Source: Apostichopus japonicus (Eukaryota; Echinodermata; Holothuroidea; Aspidochirotida; Stichopodidae). Taken from it: a DNA stretch of 64,000 nt. The stretch spans positions 12,489,213 to 12,553,212 of the forward strand of contig NC_092574.1 in NCBI RefSeq assembly GCF_037975245.1. Direction: 5' to 3'. The position numbers and the translations under genes are program-made. Shown here piece after piece: positions 40,454-53,381 of the stretch (positions within the stretch are counted from its first letter, which is position 1; every line of letters starts with the position of its first letter). The notes under the pieces were generated by a model. That model searched no databases. It was given only the letters and a program-made list of their open reading frames with translations, and was not told the origin of the DNA.

Positions 40454-43400
40454 GCAATGTTGACTAGACTATAGAGCGGAGTTGGCAAGTGCAACTGCAA
40501 CTACCACCCGATTACATTTTTACCATGAGCATTTAAGCATGTTTATCTTCTTCGCTATTGCATCTTGAATCACTATATTTTGCAAGGAGCCATCTTATTA
40601 ACACAGCCATTTAGCCTTGCTGAACTAGCAATTTTCTTACAGTATTAATATTTTACTTCCATTCGGTCTGGGACACATTAATAGGGACCAGCATATTGGT
40701 CATGCTGTATACTTTAACCTACAATAGTGTGATACTGCAGTACTGATGACCTTTAAATTATGATTACATTGAAACTACTAACTCGTTTGTTATTCCAGGA
40801 CAGTTAGCCCCGAGACAAGTTGGTAAAAGGCACATGGATCCAGCCAGTGCAGCACAATCTGTATCATCTGTACAGGATCGGCCCCGGACCAACTCAGCCT
40901 GATTATTCAAGGTATTATCCAGGGCTGTTTGCTGTTGATAAATAAAAGAGCTTTCACTATAAAAGACATTCAACTACAGCAAAAAAGAGATTCCTTCTCC
41001 TTCTTTTCACATGTGAATCCATAGATGATCTTCCTGTGGAATACAGTAATCTGTTTTTGTTTATCAATCACCAATCCAAAGATGCACTTTTAGGGATCAT
41101 TGTTTACAAAACCACAGCAATGAATCTGTAAATGTAGGATAAAAATACTCACATCTGTCACTTGGCATATTATCTGTCCACTGTTGCAGATGCAAGTTTC
41201 ACAGCTACTGATTACAAATGGAGCTTGATCTGGTATGGTCCTCAAGCCCACGCCATCAAAACAATTGTTAATGGTTCCATCAGGTACTGGTCCAGCCACT
41301 ACATTAGAGGTTAAGGAGATAAAGAAAGGAGGGGGTGTGTCTATTTTTTCTTGCAATGTTATCCAAATATTTTATTTTCAAGGCTACATAAATAACAAAA
41401 GAGCTTCCCTTAATTAAAGCCAGCATAGTGTGATCTTACCAACAGAACATCTACTAATCTAAAGAGAAAGCAATTTATTAGTTTTTAAAAAGTTGACAGC
41501 AACAACCCTCACACCTCCCCCCAGCCCCCCCCCCTCTTCCCTCCTGTGAGGCTGTACTATGCCCCAAGAGATCCCAACCTGAATCAACCATAGACTGTCA
41601 TGATCTAGTATTAAGATGCAATCTTGAAACTCTACATGTGTGGCTGATATAGAGTACACATAGCTACTGTTTTCTGTTCATGACTGCCAGGGTGCTCTTT
41701 TGTAACATGCAAAGTTGTTTCTTCTCCATTGGTTGTCCACTGGCTGTTGTCTTAAGCACACACACAACCACCCACCCACACTCACTGCCAAATAATTGCC
41801 AGTTGAGAATATGTTCATCTTGAGTTTAACTGACCTCAGTACCTAACACTAGAGATCAGCATCATTTATTATAAAGCTATAACCCTTGTCTAAGTGTCAG
41901 GGGGGGGGGGTCTAGGGGCATCATAGAAGGTCAGCATCATCCATGTAAGGTGGTCACAGTACAAGAATCATAACGCCAAAGGCCTGAATGATTGATATTA
42001 CTCTAATTGCTCTACCAAGGTGTTTGCCTCATGACAGAGAATATGATCACAGTACTTACTGCAGTTCACATCAATGTCAAATCCATTTACACTAAAGGCA
42101 CCGTCAGTTACGAAGTAGAACCACATTGCATCCGTTGCAAAGAGCAGAGGCTCCGGAAACCCTTTTACACCACTAAAAGCTTGGACCCCTGGTGGGAGAG
42201 GTTGCCCGGGATCTCTTGCTATGGGCAGCAGCTGGTCGAGAGGTTGTTCAGGGAAACCCACACCCACAAATAGGAAATCCCTTTCAGTCTCTGTGACAAA
42301 CTCGTTGACACTCAACCGAATGTAGGTCGAGCCAGGACAGTAGAACTGACTAAAACGTCTGTCATCTTCTGGATACGCATCAGGGTATCCTGGTGAAGTC
42401 ATGCCAGATAGGGAAGTCCTTGTCAAACTGGTTGGTGTTGTACCTGTTTGAAAAAGCGAGACAAAGTGTCATTCAAGTTATTAAGAAAATCAGACTATGA
42501 ATAAAGCTTGAAGCTTCTCTCGCTCGCAGGTTTGATTAGCTTGGACTGATCAGGGACAGCGGTAGAAGTAGGTCCACACAAGTAAGGACATCCTCACACT
42601 GGATAACTAGCTACTGTGATTTAATTCAGAGAGTAGTAACCATCTAGATGATCTATTTTTGTGTCAAATCATAACAAAAACTCAAAACAAAACAACAACT
42701 GTGACAAAAGAAAGTTAACATTTTGCGATAAAAATTCAGAAAGATATTACACTTTTATCTCAAAACTTGATATTTTCATCTGCAAATTTTGACTTTCCTA
42801 TGTCAAAAGTCTGACTAATGATCTCAACATTTTGACTTGTTGTCGCAATGTTTTGACTATTTATCTCAAAATGTTGACTTGTTGTCTCAAAATGTTGACT
42901 TTTTAACTTGCAACTTTGTTGTGTTTAACAGCAGACTAGCAATTAGCATGTCGATCAGTGGGGGGGGGGGAGATGGTGGGGTGGAGGGGAGTGGCATGTG
43001 GATGACAAGCAAACAGTTAGGGCAGACCACTTTGATGTGGTCTTGGCAGCTTCATCTTTAGTGCATATCACATGCAAATTTAGGGACAGAGGGACTAAAG
43101 TCATTCCTCCCCCCCCCCCCCTCCTACACACACACGCAAACACACACAAAGATGATAATTTTGGTATCAAATTCACTAAATTGTGATATAACTTGTTTTA
43201 AGATAAATTGTACATTTCAAGGTTTACTGAGTTTTTAGCTATGTTATTAGTCTTACATAGTATGGATACATACCAACTTGCTGGGAGCAGTTCTGGCCTA
43301 CAAAGCCTTGTGGGCAGACACAGAAGAAATCAGGGTTGTCTGGTGGGTTAACACTGGTTATACGTGTTTCACAGACGCCATTATTGCTGCAAGTGTCAAT

Positions 43401-46400
43401 TCCACATCCTGAAGGAAGAATGTCACATGATACAGACCTATATTAAAACATTTGAGTTCAGCCTCTTACATATTGGACATACTATTTTGACAAATTCTTT
43501 TATACTTTTTGCCTTTCCATGACCTCTTAGGTAGACAATTATACAAAATACACAACATAGTTACAACTCGCACTGATAACTGTGGTATTTAGTAACAGTT
43601 CTGTATGAATTGTTACATTATTCCTTTAATTTCTAACATGTTATTAGAGTTGATGGAAAAGAGAAAAGGAAATATAAAGCTGGAACGGGATGCGAAACCA
43701 GGGACCTTCAGGTTTATACCAGCCCAGCGCTCTACCAACTATTGTTGACAATCCTTGGTATAGCTATTTTGTTTGCAGAATATGTAGTCATATATTCATA
43801 ATTCATATATGACAAGCTGAATTTCTCTTGAAAGCCCATCCCTGCCGTTTTCTGGGTCGTATTGAATGAAACTGTTTATGCATTTACACGCAAGTGCTTG
43901 GTATTAGCAGTAAATATTTGGCTCTATTTACAACAAATGGTTTTCAATATTTATAGAAATCTTACCTGGTAGGAAGCAAGAGAACCCATCTCCAACAAAG
44001 CCCAAATCACAAACACATGCTGGTACACCCACTTGAATGGTACATTGTGCATTACTGCTACACTGGAGGCCAAACTCACAATCGGCCAGTGGATCGAAGA
44101 CTCCAGTAGCAGGGCAGAGACATCTTGTGGAGCAATCATTAGAGGAATATACCTGATTCCTCTGTAGAGAATAGAAGACATTTCAGGTGGAATTAAATGT
44201 GTGAGGGCAAAAGGGAAGAATGATAGATTGGGATTCCATGAAAGGGTGTGGGTGCAACCTGTCCCACATATCCACCCTAACGCCTCTTCCCCCTTTGCAT
44301 TGCATAGACAAATGATGGGCAACAGAATTCTGTTGTTCCATATTCTGTGGTCCCATTGCATAGACAAATGATGGGCCATTAAATAGAATAAGAAAACAAA
44401 ATAAAACATGCAGGCATCCAGGCACAAGGCAGCATAAAGTAAACACCCAAACAGAACATTCACACTGTACATACTACAATTAATGTCTATTAAACCAGAC
44501 CACTTACCGCAAATAAAACACCACTTACAGTACATCCACACTGTACTTTAGCTGACTGGTCCAGACCAGAACAGTTACCACAAAGTATAATACACCACTA
44601 ACAATAAATCCACACTGTATTGCAGATTATGTTCTTGACTGGAACACTGACGGCAGAGTAACTACCCACAAATACATCCCCAATTAACTGCAGTTCAAAT
44701 TCCTGTCCGAAACACTTACCGCAAAATAAAAGCCATTAAAAGTACATCCACAATCTGCTGCTGGAATACACTGTGTACCTTCCAGGAGGAAGCCGTTAAC
44801 ACAGGTGCAGGCCTCAACATTGGGCAACGGGTCATTGATTTGTGTGGGATTTGGATTCGCACAAGAGGGAGGATTAGCAGGAGCATTGATGTCAAAGAAG
44901 GAGTTCGTTGGACAATTTATCACTGGTGAAATATTTATAAAAAGCAGAAATAGATACAAATGCATTGGATGATATCATATTTAAGACATAATTCTTTGAT
45001 AATATCATATAACAGACATAATTCTTTGAACACTCTCTGCAAACTAGTACCTATTTACTACTTTAAGATGAACATAAGAAACTTGGTCCCAACAGCTTTC
45101 CTTCCCCAGATGCTTTTTCTTGATGGTAAATGTAATGGGAAAGGAAAGTGAATGGCAGGGTTGAGGAAAAAGGATTGAAAGTTCATTACTTCTGTGCATA
45201 TGAAACAAGCATGATGTGTATATATTATATATATTGTACATATTAAGAACTATATAATTACAGTTGCTATTCCAAACTTGCCAATATCACTCAAGGTTCA
45301 TGATCTCCGCAATAGAATAATAATATTTATATTTCAATTTTCAATTTCTTAAAAGACATGTGTTGTCCTCTTTGTACACATTTATTCAGCCTTTGATTAA
45401 AATTGGTCATATTCTGTGGGTTAAGTTCAAAAAGCAGCTATATTTGTAGGCACAACAAATTTATTCACGAGGAACTCTTTAACCCCTTCCAGTTTTATGG
45501 GACAAAACTGCACACCGGCGAGTGCATTTTTCCCCTCCCTTTCACTTCCAAAATTCAGTCTAATTTATGTCAACTCTTGTGATTTGGGGGTGCTATCTAC
45601 AGCACTGACCACACATTGACATAACATCTGTCACATGTTTCCATCGTTTTTCTTCTTTATTATTTTGAAATGTCTGTGAATTGAACAGCCAGGGATCACA
45701 AAAGTGTTTCAGGATAAAATAACAAATTTGTTGAATATGTGAATACAAGAGTTGAACTCTGCCTACATGAAGAACGATATTAAAAGTAACTATGATGCTT
45801 ACCACAGTTTGTATTTTCCCTCCAGTTCGGGATAGTTATGCTGTTATCTCTACACCACTGAGCATAGGTAGCAATCACTGCACAGGGTTTACTTGCATCA
45901 GCAGACCTACACAAGTCTGTTCGGCAATCCTGATAAAATGGACTTGGATTGACCGTAGAGAAGCAGGTGGCAAGGGCGCCTGACAGCAATATAGGAGCAA
46001 AAATGGAAAAGAAAGTAGTGATACCAACCACTTGCAGGTAACCAGATAAACAATTTTTTGCAGTGCATTTCAAAACCTAATATCTCTGGGGGAATATGAT
46101 AAACATCTTATGCCATGATACTGCATGCCATATGGCATGCAGTATCACAATGCCATCGACTATCAGATGTTATATGTCCTGATAATACCATCCTCAGACT
46201 AAATACTCCGAGAGTAGGGGCAGCCTCACACCCAGGGCAGTACATAGTGGTAGAGGAGGGGCCATATAATAGTGATGGGAGGAGGGGCCATATCATAGTG
46301 ATGGAGGTTGTGGTCAAGTGGTTGAGGCAGTGGACTTGTGGTCAAGTGGTAAAGGCAGTGGACTTGTGATCTAAGGATTACAGGTTCGAGCCCTGGCCAG

Positions 46401-49400
46401 ATCATTACGTTGTGTCCTTGGGCAAGGCGCTTTATCTCCATTGCCTCTCTTCACCCAGGTGTATAAATGGGGACTTGCGAGGTAACTTGTAAATATAGTT
46501 GTTTGCGCCGGTTTGTGGCTGCACCCTATGGGAAGTCCCCCGGGGGACACATGGTTGTGGTGCACTGTGGTGCCCCAGGAGAGATTGATTGAATTGTGCA
46601 CACTGGTGTGTAGGTGTGACAAGTTACCAATGACCAGGGTTAAAGTTGTAAAGTCGTGTGAGAAGGCCTTGGCCCTGAACAAGACTGTAAACCTGAAAAT
46701 TTAAATTTAAAAGGGGCCATATAATAGTGATGGGAGGAGGGGCCATAACATAGTGATGGGAGGGGGGCAATATAGTAGTGATGGGAAGACAGATACAGAC
46801 AGGTAGAAATACACACATAATTGCCCAAGATACAGACAGGTAGAAATACACACATACTTGCCCAAGATACAGACAGGTAGAAATACACACATACTTGCCC
46901 AAGACTGAATCTGATCTGATATCTATGAGTACATTTGTTCCAACAATCACAAAGCAGGCAATCCCACACAAATTGTTTGAATCAATCAATACTACAGAGA
47001 AAAAATAAAACTAGTAGTATACCCAATACTAATACACTGAACAGTTGCAGTGATACTTCTTAAATTCCTCTCAGAAGGAAGTACTTAACCTCTTCACACT
47101 CAACTGAAACTGAAGTGGATTACATGAAGATGAATGTTAATTAAGACTGTTGTAATTTTGTTAATGCTCACTTGCAGTATTGGTCACTAGCAGCAAGCTG
47201 CAGAGCCCATCATTGAGTGGTATGCATGCATTAGGACCATTGCTTGGTGGGTTGAAGCATATTGGTACCCGCTGAGTATCACCAAAGGTATTGATCTTAG
47301 AGGAAATAAATAGAAGAATATTATACCAAAAACCCTATATTTTAGATCTGATCTCTCATCATTGTAACAAAGTAAACACTTTAGCTAACACCAATCGATT
47401 TTGAATCCCTTCATTACATTTAAATGAGTGAAATGATCTTCTCAACTTGGTTCACTTATTTCTTCTCATTTTGTGAAGACATACAGCAAGTCTGAAGATA
47501 ATGCTCTATAAACAGTGAGACTTATAATTGAGACACATCGACAGAGAAGAGTAGCATATGTTTCTTGTACATTAGTTCTTGTACAAAGAAACCAATATAT
47601 TCGAATTTAACTTAAATTAAGAACATAATAATTACTCTGAATCTGTCTAAAGTGTGAGAGTTTAAGAGTGTCCAAAACAAGACAAAATTCACTGGTGTAC
47701 AAAGGTATGCGTATCACTCCTTGTAATAAACTAAGTCTGATCAAGAATACATACCACTCCTTGACTCGCACCATTCAGTGTTGCAATACCATCTGCATCT
47801 CCACACAGACCATTCAGTGTGTTCCCAATTGTGGGGTATTTTACGTCTACTGCCCTCTGTGGACTGACTCGAACTTCATATCCAAGTGCAAAAGAGACAA
47901 ATGTCTGGAAAAGGTGAACAGATTGATGATCAATAACTCAAAGTAGTACAACTGTGTGGGGACATATCATAACAACCATATGAAGACATTTTAAAATGAC
48001 TGTCTGAGGACATATCATAGCAACTGTTAGGAGAAATTTTACAATAACTGTCTGAGGATATGTCATAACAAGTGAATGTAAATCTTTTACAATAACTGCC
48101 TGAGGACATATCATGACAACCATATGAAGACATTTTAAAATGACTGTCTGAGGACATATCATACCAACTGTTAGGAGATATTTTACAATAACTGTCTGAG
48201 GATATATCATAACAACCATATGAACACATTTTAAATTGACTGTCTGAGGACATATCATGACAACCATTTGAAGATTTTTTAAACTGACTGTCTGAGGACA
48301 TATCATAACAACAGTTTTAGGAGACATTCTACAATAACTGTCTGAGGATATGTCATAACAAGTGAATGGAAATGTTTTACAATGACTATATCATAAGAAC
48401 TGCATGAGGTCATCTTAGAATAACTAAATGAAGACATTTTACAATAGCTATATGGAGACACCTTACAACAACTCTATGGGGACACATTACAACAACTGTA
48501 TGACAACATCACATAATAGCTGAATGTGAAAATTTTAGCACAATTCTTTGACGATATAGTATAAAAAATGTATGAGGACCTTCGACAACACATAATGAGG
48601 GTATTTTGATACAATTTAGTATTTGGACTTATCTAAAATAATGATTTTGAATACCCAAAACAACTGTAGAAAAATCATAATAAAAAGACATGACAACAAT
48701 TTAAATAAAAGGATTAGTATGAAGACTACATCAACAAACAAACAGAGAAATTCATGAGAGTAACTTATAGTAACTAACAAGGAGATCAACTCGTAACAAC
48801 TATATTAGTATTCATGGGAAGAAGTGTATGACGATCAAGTGTGCTATAGTATTTGATAGTTGCATGTTTGTTCCTTCTTGGACAGTAAGAGTACCAAACC
48901 ATGCACAGAAATACAGTTCATACTGTTGAATAAATGTGACTACACTTGAGAGAAACCTCAGTTTAGCTAAAAGTTTTAAATGCAGCCAGCAAGCTACTAC
49001 TGACCATAGCTGTTGAGTACATAAATTAACCTAAACCATGGTGTTACACCACCCCAACCTCCTATCCTATCCCCTATCATTGCCCCCAAAACCAATGACC
49101 TTATCAATCCCCATGAATATGCATATAACATTTTACACTTGTAATGCTATGAGATCTTGCTGAACATGACTATACTTACAACATAGCTGTTGAAACCGGC
49201 ATTGTAGATCTGTCCTATATTTGAAGCAGCTGAAGGAGGTGTAACTAACAAATTATTCACCAAAACGGTGATGCCAGTGTTTGACAAAACGAATTCCACA
49301 GTATTACCCTGAAAGCAATACAAGGAGAAAATCAGATCTTTCATTCAGGTGCTAAATGGTTGTAAAAAAAAGGGTAAATTAACAATAAAGTGTACAATTC

Positions 49401-52400
49401 ACAGAGACTTAAAGAAATTTTGTAGTATAGAAGAAAATGCAAAGTGAGCTGGAGGAGTTATTTCTCCAGACACCAAAAGCTGTCAAATTTTCATATATCT
49501 TAGCTTTATTTTTACAACACTCAAACTTAAAACGCTCTTGAGGAGCTCCATCTCAAACAAAGGTTACCCATTAATATAACAGTTTACCAGTTTTAGTTTG
49601 AGAGAGGGTAACGTGAAGCATTTTGAGTTTAGGTTGGAGAGTAGCTGTTTTGTTTAAAGTAAGCCTTGCACATACTGCAGCAAATTTGAATTTCAATATC
49701 TCAATAGGCTCGCAAATGGTCCATATTTGCCATCCTACATCTGCTATAAACTAAAAGATAGATAATAAAAAAAAACTGATATATTACAAACTTTACACAT
49801 TTGCCTCTTTCTTAATACAGTTAACACTTACCGCTTCGGAAATGGTAACACTGTTCACCTGCGTGATTGTGGATACCACAGATTGCTCTGTGGTGATAGT
49901 AATTCTTGCATCATTTGCAAACGCAGCTGTACTGCTCACCAAAATATATTCACAACCCTCTGCTAAGAATTCATAGTTCTCTAAATCAAACGTTCGGAAG
50001 TGAGGATCACCATAGACACTGCACTGTCTCGCAACTGGAAAAAGTAAAAAGAAAAGTATCAACTGATGTATCTGGTAAAAAATAATCATACAACTTAGAC
50101 AAAAAGAAAGGCAAAAACAGAAACTCAAAAGAGTGAGAGGGGAAAAAACAAAAGGGAAACACAACTTGTTGGTTAATCAGTTTGTTGGTTTATAAACTGA
50201 ATGAAAGCTGGCTCTCAATCAATTGTACAATTGTATCCACATGGGGTTCACTCCTTGTGTACTGTTTGGTATATATGCAATAAAAATGAGTTGATTCTTA
50301 AAACAATGCTGCTAACCATTATAGGTAATTAAATAGCTGAACTAATCACAGTTATCAAAAACCTTATTTGCAAAATTAATACAATCTACAACTGTTGTAA
50401 ATTTACTATTGCAGGATAAGTGTTATACAGGGAAACCTCTTAAATCTGAACCATGGGTTTTATATATTTGTTTTTAATTAAATACAGAAACCATGCTGCA
50501 GTATGACTAGAAATATTTGCAAGAAATGATGCATTCAGTATAGTAAAAAAGCAGCGTGGCTTTGTCAATTTTCCTTTTATTTTGGTAAATTTTCCTTTTA
50601 TTTTCCATGTTATCAGCTTTAATATCTCCCCCGATATATCCATGAGAAGTTGGGAATGCTTGTAGGAGCGTGCAATAACAACCCTCGGTTAGCCGGCATC
50701 TTCTCCATGTGTGACATACCTACTGTATGTGATATAAACAGTCTTATCTCGATCCTTCCTCCTACAAAGCAGTACACAAAATATGAGGACATCTTAGGAC
50801 ATCTTAGTTACAACTACTCCATGGGGACATTTACACAGACTATCAAATAAGTTATTTCTATGGTATTAATTAGGCTACACCATGAGGTCCCTTTTATGTA
50901 TGGCACTTGGGCTCCGATGACAATTATGTCACTGGTCTCTTTTTGTAGTTTGGAGCAGGCTGTAAATCATAAATAACACTTCAGCAAGTAAATTCAGCAA
51001 ACCTCCGTGCTCCAGCCATTCCCGGGGCACTCAGTTGCATCCATTTTTTGCCAAATGTACATGCGCTCGAGCCTGCCTATAGAGAAACAGTCCTCCTCAA
51101 ATACTCACTCGAGTATTAAGAATTTGTTACTTGATAGCATAAACTACCCCAGATAATGCCATTAGGATTCATCCTTGAGCACACCTAATTAATTGACCAG
51201 CCACCTGTATGATATTGTAAACGCAAGTGTTCTATTATAAATGGCCAGCACTACTTTCCTGTGTGGGAAGACAAGTTTGGCTTGACCACAAAAATATTAC
51301 ACTGTGTTTTTTAATCATGAATTTGTGCAGAGGAGCGTGCGGTATGGCTAACATTACCAACTCAGGTAGATATTCAATATACCCTGTTTTTGGCCCAAAA
51401 CAGGGGGCAGGGTGATATTTGCTGTAGGCAGGGAAGATCGTAATGTATGAAATTCCTACCAATACTGTGCACTTTCCTATCATAAACTCCTAGGATAGAC
51501 CTGTATGCCAATAATTTAGCAATATACCATTAAAACTGCTGCAAGGCCTTAAATCTGCACAGAGCAATATAAGAAGCAGAGCATATAAGAGTATACTAAC
51601 GGTGCATCATCGTGTGACAAATGTCTACTATTAAAGCTAGACTATATAGTAAAAGCACAAGATGCATGCATGCCCATTAAGTTACAACACAGGACAATGT
51701 AGCATAGAGTTCATATCTATATGTCAGCAGGTATGAGAGAGAGAGAAAGAGAGATTGCTATCACAGGGCATCAACCAAAACACTGAGTCACTGTAAGATC
51801 AACCTATTAAGCATGGACCATATCAGATAAGCATGGATCATACCAAATAAGCATGGACCATACCAAACAAGCATGGACCATACCAAATAGGCACGAACCA
51901 TACCAATTAAACATGGACCATACCAAATAAGCATGGACCATACCAATAAATAAGCATAGACCGTACCAAATAAGCATGGACCATACCAAATAAGCATGGA
52001 CCATACCAAATAAGCATGGACCATATCAATTAAGCATGAACCATACTAAATAAACATGGACCATACCAAATAAGCATGGACCATACTAAATAAGCATGGA
52101 CCATATCAAATAAGCATGGACCACACCAATTAAGCATGTACCATAACAAAGTCCAAATGGGGGTGTCCAAAATTGCTAAACATATGTACAGTGAAATGAG
52201 TCACAACAAGTCTTGATTTTTTTCTTCAAGTGCACTATGAAGATTAAAATAGTACATTTCTTATAATTTCCTTGGCCTTTTAATTGACCTGCAGTTATCC
52301 CCCGACCCTCCCTGCTCTTATGATGCCCGATGGCACTACAGTGACGACAGTGTAAAGAAGACTGGCAAGTCACACAAAGCCCAAACCACAATTTCTACTT

Positions 52401-52780
52401 GTCACATTTTCACATAGCACACAACACAAAGACTGACCTGAACTGCAGGATGGACCAGTGGACATAGGGTTACAGACGCAATAAAATGTACCGGTCAAAA
52501 GGTCATCGATCACACAACGTCCCAAGTTTGTACATGGATTTGGTAAACAGGGGTTGTCTGAAAGATTGAAAACAAAAGTGAAATTTTTATGTTTTGTATA
52601 GTTTGAATTCTGAATATTTCTTGTTATTCAGTAGCTTGGGATTTGTAATGTGTATTTCCCTATTAAACTAGTCCAAGCACAAATGTAAACACCTAATAGC
52701 TTAAATTTGTTGCTCAGTGTGCCCTCAGACTAATGAGTCAATTTTTATAAACATTCACTGCTTGTCAAGTTTCTACATAA

Positions 52781-52818
<38 letters not shown>

Positions 52819-53348
52819 AAATTGTAATGAGTTGGAAAATCAAGAACAGTGAAAAAACTTTCAGCCTCCACATGCTGACACCCTAACCACTAGGCTGTGG
52901 AATTAATTGTATGTTCAGGGGTTCAAAGCAGATAAAGAAGGTCGTAGTTCCACTGTAGGCGTTTGTCACTTGTATCTTAATATATTAGTTTTGTTTTGGT
53001 GACATATCTTGCCTTACTCTAGAGATCAAACATGAAGCTAACCAACTCGAAATCATTTGTGATTCCTAAATATTACATATATGTATATATATATATAAAA
53101 TCATTTGCCAGGTTTTCTATAGAATCATTTGTGATTCCTAAATAATATACATATATATATAAAACAAAGATTTACTGCAGGCATGCAACTCGAGTAACGA
53201 AATGCTGCAAGTTAACGAATAGGTATACTATATTACATATATATCTATAGATATATATATAATTGAAATTGTAGTGAGTCAGAAAATCCAGAACGGTGAA
53301 AAAACTTTCAGCCTGTGTCTCCCGCTTTATATGCGGACACATAAATAT

Positions 53349-53381
<33 letters not shown>

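Noticed and set aside
40255-40500. 81-residue frame over the AT microsatellite
   Set aside because: Alternating YI residues are a translation of (AT)n.
44183-44541. Long minus-strand frames overlapping exon 16 and its upstream intron
   Set aside because: They read through the acceptor of exon 16 and, in part, in another frame; the coding part is fully explained by the spliced exon.
47930-48327. Two overlapping minus-strand frames with 16-residue repeats
   Set aside because: Generated by the 48-bp minisatellite; no signal peptide, splice context or domain.
51788-52149. CRISPR-like regular repeat of 20 bp
   Set aside because: There are no unique spacers: units are directly adjacent and differ by point changes, and the genome is eukaryotic.
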